64,000 nucleotides of DNA from Utricularia gibba (lineage: Eukaryota > Streptophyta > Magnoliopsida > Lamiales > Lentibulariaceae), in assembly GCA_002189035.1 (NCBI GenBank), contig NEEC01000009.1, forward strand, positions 2,790,001-2,854,000. The letters run 5' to 3'. Positions within the stretch are counted from its first letter, which is position 1; each line of letters opens with the position of its first letter. Below are positions 59,353 through 64,000 of the stretch, piece after piece. The notes below the pieces were generated by a model that was not told where the DNA came from, did not search any database, and saw only the letters and a list, made by a program, of their open reading frames with translations. The position numbers were made by a program, and so were the translations under genes.

Positions 59353-60842
59353 TCATTTGGCCGCCGCGGATTTGGCGACGTGTTTGAGTACTCCGGTGCG
59401 AGTAGAAGTTGCAGGGTTTAGGGCTTTCCTGATCTTGAAGATATTCCATGCCGTTCCGGCGCAGTTTCCCACAGTCGCGAACGCATCTTCCGTTGCTTCT
59501 CCCGCGTCCTCTCCAAACCTGAACAAGTACACAAATCTCACATTTGTAATTCCCACCCAACAAATGGGAAACAATTCCGGCCACCTGTTGCTGACCATCC
59601 CCGAGACCGCACCGGAGGTTTGCTTCAAGGCATGCTTCCCAGCAGCCTCTACGGCGTCCATCAGCTTATCTGTCATTCGTTTACAATTACAAGCGCCTGG
59701 TGGGGGGAAGCGGGAGTAAGACAAGACTGATGACCAACTTACTCACTGCATCAAGGAGGCCAGGCCGACCTCACCCGGTACCGACTTCATGATTGCTTTC
59801 CCGGCGGAAGAACGAACCACCGGAGTTATCACCGAGCCTGTGGCCACCCCGACGAAATTAAGCAGGGACTTGCTGAGCCTATGCGTCATTTTGGATAGCT
59901 TCCGCGCCCTGAGAACGGCCAGACTCCCGTCCTTATTGCAATTTGCATTTATTGTAATTTGCATTTATTGTATCGGAAACCAACTTACTGTTTGACGGTT
60001 TTGCTGATAGAACCTTTCTTCCTGTTTCCGCCGGCGGTCTTGCTTTCGCTGAGTTCTTTCCTGGCGGCGTGGCTCTTGCTCTCTGCTGCGCGACTTTGGA
60101 TGCTCTCTGCCCCTTTCCGTACCTGTTATTCTCCAAGTGTTCATTTTGGAAAACAATTAATTTATAATATTCAAATAAATCAATTAATTTAAAATAATAT
60201 AATTTGAGAAATAATAATTATTTTTAAGAAGTTTATTATATTTTATTTCTCTAAAAATGGCTCCTTGTAGTTGAATTAGGAGCTTACCTGGCGAGCATAA
60301 GCGTTGCTGCAACTGAAGATGCCCTTCACGATTTGCCCTGTTCCTCTCGCCACCGCCTTCGCCAGAAACCCGTTGTACTCATCCACATCCGGCGCAAACT
60401 CCTCCCAGCGGATCCTCCCACTGCCGCCGCCTTTTCGATTATCGGAACTTGTGAACAGCGAATTCTCCATCAGAAACGAATCCAGCGACCCCAAACCCGT
60501 CCTCCTAAACGAAACCCCATACGTGATCGGATTCTCGTTCCCGCCTCCTATCGGCAGCGAGAAGAGGTAATTCGAGGCGTCAAGTTTCACCACGGGCTCG
60601 TCTTTCGTCAGTGGCCACTGAATCTCCTGGCCGACTCTGATCACGGTCGCCAGAGTGACATTATCCTCGGAGTATCGGTGGATCTCGAAGTCGCCTGCCG
60701 CGAGAGGCTCGGCTTCTCCTCCCGCGATTACATGAACGCTGCACTCAGGGATCTTGATCAGAATCTCCTTCGATACGTTCTTCGGTTCGGGGAGTTCATC
60801 ATCGGTGCGATTATTATTAGGCGCGAAGCAGCACAAACTCAT
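59353..60842 (-). CDS. ERD7: ERD7-like senescence-domain protein, with a one-base frameshift
   Basis: Senescence/dehydration-associated protein (senescence domain PF06911); ERD7 family members are reported to bind lipid droplets and membranes through this domain under stress. Exons on the complement: 60842-60288, 60122-59989, 59908-59743, 59669-59585, 59518-59353. The N-terminal half includes [20 protein letters not shown] and [20 protein letters not shown]. The senescence domain runs from about residue 165 ([20 protein letters not shown]) through [20 protein letters not shown] and [20 protein letters not shown] to [15 protein letters not shown]. Exon 3 is 166 nt; one base is missing near 59752. 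Adding a G on the coding strand gives LASLDAV, uses the GTAAGT donor and joins in phase to [15 protein letters not shown]. Restored length is 368 residues. Confidence 0.87.
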
Positions 60843-61589
60843 TCTCCTGTATTAGAATTTGCTCCTCGCGGGATTTGCAGTCGTAGGAGGAGGATGCCGT
60901 CGGGGAATCTGCTTTCGGGGATGGAACGACGCTGCTCCAATCTCCATTTATTCCATTCTTCGCTGAAAGGATTACACAAAAAGGAGAATTCCTTTGCATC
61001 TTTTTGAATAATAAAATGTCAGGTATTTGAAATACTATCGCATTTAGTAAACGTATTCACGTGTTAAAATATGCATGCATTTGATAATAAACGTGTATTT
61101 TTTAATACACATGTGATTTACACAATATTTACAATCATATATTATAACATTTTCTTCTATAAGCTTCTGACTTAACTCATTTTTACTATTGATTACTATA
61201 AACATATTTATCAATTACAATATCCTTTTAAATATATGTTTCTAAAATTCATTCATTAAATACATTATATATGTCAACTACTATCCTTCCCAAAAATTTT
61301 GTTTAGGATTATCACCATGACCATTGCCCATGCAGGTCCATAAAGACGTTGCCATACACGTCAAAGTTAAAGAAATGAGATGCCTGGAACAGAAAAGGGT
61401 AAAGAATCATGGGGCTCAAAGTCGAATGCAGCAATAGCAACAATTCTTGTCTAGACGTGTAACTTCTATGACTGACAGACAGCACCATTATTCATTGCAC
61501 GAGGGGAGACAAATAGGTTGTGTAGGGAAATGGATCAAACTTACAAGCTGTAGTGGTACTACCCCTTGGCCTCTGCACTAGACATTTTC
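60843..61589. other. ERD7 upstream region and golgin 3' region
   Basis: The 5' leader and promoter of ERD7 occupy the left part, and the 3' untranslated region of the golgin gene the right part. AT-rich at 61020-61290. No additional gene is seen. Confidence 0.5.
61058..61079 (-). promoter_or_regulatory. G-box plus RY composite element upstream of ERD7
   Basis: CACGTG at 61058-61063 and the palindromic RY element TGCATGCA at 61072-61079 lie 8 bp apart, about 216-237 bp upstream of the ERD7 ATG. The RY/G combination is the classical seed-maturation module read by ABI3/FUS3-type B3 factors with bZIPs. Both sites are exact; their activity is inferred. Confidence 0.6.
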
Positions 61590-63971
61590 TCACGGCATTT
61601 TCTTGCCCAATAGCCCCATGGACTCTGCAACTTCACTGGGAGTGTAGTTATCAGCTTGCTCCTGTTCAGGTTTACAAAAAGTACAGAAGAAATGTCATGC
61701 GTGTAGGCGATGAAGAAGAGAACTGCGGCAACAAAACTAGTGGTTCATCTGTGAAAACGGTATGCTTTGAAGGTTTTTTCAAGGCAGCAATAGAAGTCTA
61801 CTTGGGGTAGTGAGTGGTTACGACTTCATACCTGGAGGTGATGCATGAGGTACATCAAGAACAGATGAACGAATACCTAGAAGAAGCAAAGCCATGTGTG
61901 AACCAGGAATAGTGTTCTCTTATTCATCACTGTTGATGCTGCTTTACGGGTTAAAGCAGTTTTATGGGCAAAAAGAGAAAAAAAAACTCATCTCAATAAC
62001 ATCCAGCACAATGCAAACTGTATATCTATGTCATGTCTGTTTTCATTTCATCTATCAAAAACAAGTCTGAAGGAAAATGGCTTAAGAGTATTAAAGGACA
62101 CTAGTATCTCCTGAATGCATAAAATTCTGATGGAAGACCGGACCAAGGTTATCCATTATGAAAAACCCGTACATCAAGGTGCAACAGTCATGATAGATTG
62201 GACTCATCATTTTCTAACACTCACGCCTTTCTTTTCATATATATTGTGCAGCCATGGGCATCAAGTTGGTTCTATGTGATGAATAAAAGTGATTTTCCTC
62301 ACCAAATAACAAAGCAGGGTAACTCTTGCTGTAGGGTATCGATAGAAGAATCTTGTGGCCCTGAGAGCTCCCTTATCCAAAAATTTTGCAGCCCTCTGCA
62401 ACTGCAGTTTTCAGATATGCTTAGATTAGCTCGCAATTTAGTATCGCATAATCAACAATCATACGCTGCAGAAACAAGAAAAAAAGCACACCTGTAGGCC
62501 TGCCCCAGCTAGCTGGCGATGATACACAGGAAGAGGCCTGAAAAGTCGTCTTATAAGAAAACTTCACTTGGAATTAAGCCTTGTAAAATTGCCACCAGAT
62601 TTAAAATAATATCAGATGTTTCTATAAGGCAGAGGATTTGATTGGCGGGGCAGATAATACAACTACTTTTCACAGCGTGTCATACATCTAACTAAACCTA
62701 CATTTATAAAACAAGCAAAAGGGAAAAAAAGAGAAACATTTTACTCGGATAAAAAAGTAGGTTACATGAGTTCTGCAGGGAATTAAGTGGTTCTAGTGAC
62801 ATGTCATTTAAAAACCGTGTTTAACCAGGGTAACAACATATGGTCAGTTTCGCAAAACTTGACAAATAACACAAAACAAGCTAAACATACTCAAGTGCTT
62901 TCATGTCGCTTTCCTCCTCCCAAGAGGACGATGTCCTGCGAGAAGTTCTGTTCCTTTCAGCCTCCAGCTGTTTCACCATTGATCAATATTGTTAAAGATG
63001 GAGAAGGGAAATTGAAAAGTAATGGGATATTAAACAGCGTGCACATCAATCTAAGCAACATATACAAATTTCAGACTTGCGCTTCTTGAAGACGCTTGAC
63101 TTCTTTTTCCAACTGAAACTCAGCAGCTGCTTTTTCACTAGCCATTGTTTCCAATTGCGTTTGCTTGTAATACTGAAATATATGATGAAAGAAGTTATCA
63201 TAATTACTATTTCTACTAATGCTGTTCTATAAATAAAACAAAAATAACAGCATACCAATAAATCAGTTAGCTCACTGTAACGCTTCTCCAGCTCCATGTG
63301 TTCCTGATTACATATATCATGCAATGCAACATGAAAAAAAAAAAAAAAAAACTCATTGCTATCATATACATGTAAGCGGTTTGATTAAAATTTTCTACAA
63401 CAGTAACCTTTGTATGGCATTCTCTTCGGGCAATTCTAAGTCAAGAATCTGAACAATCATATTTAAGGCCTATAATAACTAGTGACCTATCATTCAAGGT
63501 CGATTCAACAGTCTGATAAAAGTTTGCTATATCCTTAGACCTATTTGAAGCAACGCATAACCAGATGAAGTTTTGGAGGTGACTAGTTAAGGAGAATCAT
63601 ATAGAAATAGCCTATGCTGCAGAATCCTACAGATATTACTGTTACCTGACGTGAATAATGCTCAGCATCCCTTGTCATGGACGCTACTTGAACTCTCATC
63701 TTCTGGAATTCCACCTACAAGAGCCGCATACATTTAGTACAAATTTCCCATTAAATACTTCCCCCCTAGATAATTCCTTCCATGAACAAGTAGGAACAAA
63801 TAATTAGTATTTTTGAAGTTTATCTTCATTGATGTATGGACTAAACTATTTATCGCTGAAGATAATTTATTGAGGAGAAGATAGAACATATACCTCCATT
63901 AATGAAAGTTTACTTTCAGCCTCTCTCTGACTTTGACGCGCACGCTCAACTTCTTCTTGCCATGCCTGAAC
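61590..63971 (-). CDS. GC1: Golgin candidate 1 (golgin-84 type), 3' part only
   Basis: Golgi membrane-tethering protein with a long coiled coil and a C-terminal membrane anchor. The gene runs off the right edge. Visible exons on the complement: 63971-63894, 63714-63646, 63303-63256, 63172-63077, 62967-62891, 62537-62492, 62395-62303, 61876-61832, 61661-61590, all in phase. The coiled coil includes AWQEEVERARQSQREAESKL, HMELEKRYSELTDLLYYKQT and SEKAAAEFQLEKEVKRLQEA. Then come RRTSSSWEEESDMKALEPLP, VYHRQLAGAGLQ, RATRFFYRYPTARVTLLCYL and VFVHLFLMYLMHHLQ (the membrane anchor). The tail is EQADNYTPSEVAESMGLLGK and KMP. The exon 63172-63077 appears to run into a stop (AQV*) unless the GTCTGA donor at 63076 is used, which keeps homology. 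Confidence 0.9.
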
Positions 63972-64000
63972 CTAAGGAACAAACAAATATCACATAAGAA

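Noticed and set aside
1..64000. Transposons, LTR elements, organelle DNA insertions, viral sequences
   Set aside because: No reverse transcriptase, integrase, transposase, terminal repeats or organelle genes were recognised in any frame.

Overview
This is a 64 kb stretch of a flowering-plant nuclear genome, very probably a eudicot. Genes carry many short introns with GT..AG borders, intergenic DNA is AT-rich, and every protein I recognise belongs to a land-plant family (LRX extensin, RIN4, OCTOPUS, one-helix protein, HCF101, TASH3, KIN-6). I cannot name the order. I saw no transposon, rRNA, tRNA, CRISPR or bacterial-type operon. About 113 introns were placed by hand and checked for reading phase.

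Layout, left to right: GT14 glycosyltransferase (+, 945-2402); RIN4-like immune regulator (-, 2681-4249); BAP31-like ER protein (+, 5887-7080); NPF8/PTR2-type peptide transporter (+, 8433-10527), convergent with an OCTOPUS-family gene (-, 10857-12731) whose 3' end is duplicated in the gap between them; 4.4 kb of AT-rich DNA without a supported gene; OHP1 light-harvesting-like protein (+, 17126-17617); thaumatin-like protein (+, 18174-19080); TASH3 of the TPLATE endocytic complex (+, 27 coding exons, 19949-29569); LTI65/RD29-type stress protein (-, 30262-31689); LRX leucine-rich repeat extensin (+, 33645-35803); Kelch protein of the KLHDC4 type (+, 38489-43146); HCF101 (+, 43611-46708); MRS2 magnesium transporter (+, 47977-50338); kinesin KIN-6 (+, 50873-55596); PP1 inhibitor-3 (+, 57330-57682); oil body-associated protein (-, 57978-58919); ERD7/senescence-domain protein (-, 59353-60842); and the 3' half of golgin candidate 1 (-, 61590 to beyond the right edge).

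The genes are mostly unrelated housekeeping and stress genes. The one functional pairing I would defend is the OBAP-ERD7 pair: adjacent, same strand, both from families reported on lipid droplets, with seed/ABA-type promoter motifs upstream of each.

The main technical signal is ten single-base losses in seven otherwise intact genes (GT14, OHP1, LTI65, LRX four times, Kelch, Inhibitor-3, ERD7). Every one is a -1 event, eight lie in homopolymer runs, and adding one base restores the family sequence and the expected exon length each time. This looks like residual long-read assembly error rather than seven pseudogenes. I found no convincing undescribed system. The most interesting biology is the OCTOPUS 3'-end duplication, the lipid-droplet gene pair, a cluster of five G-boxes in a gene-free interval, and an above-usual number of GC-AG introns.
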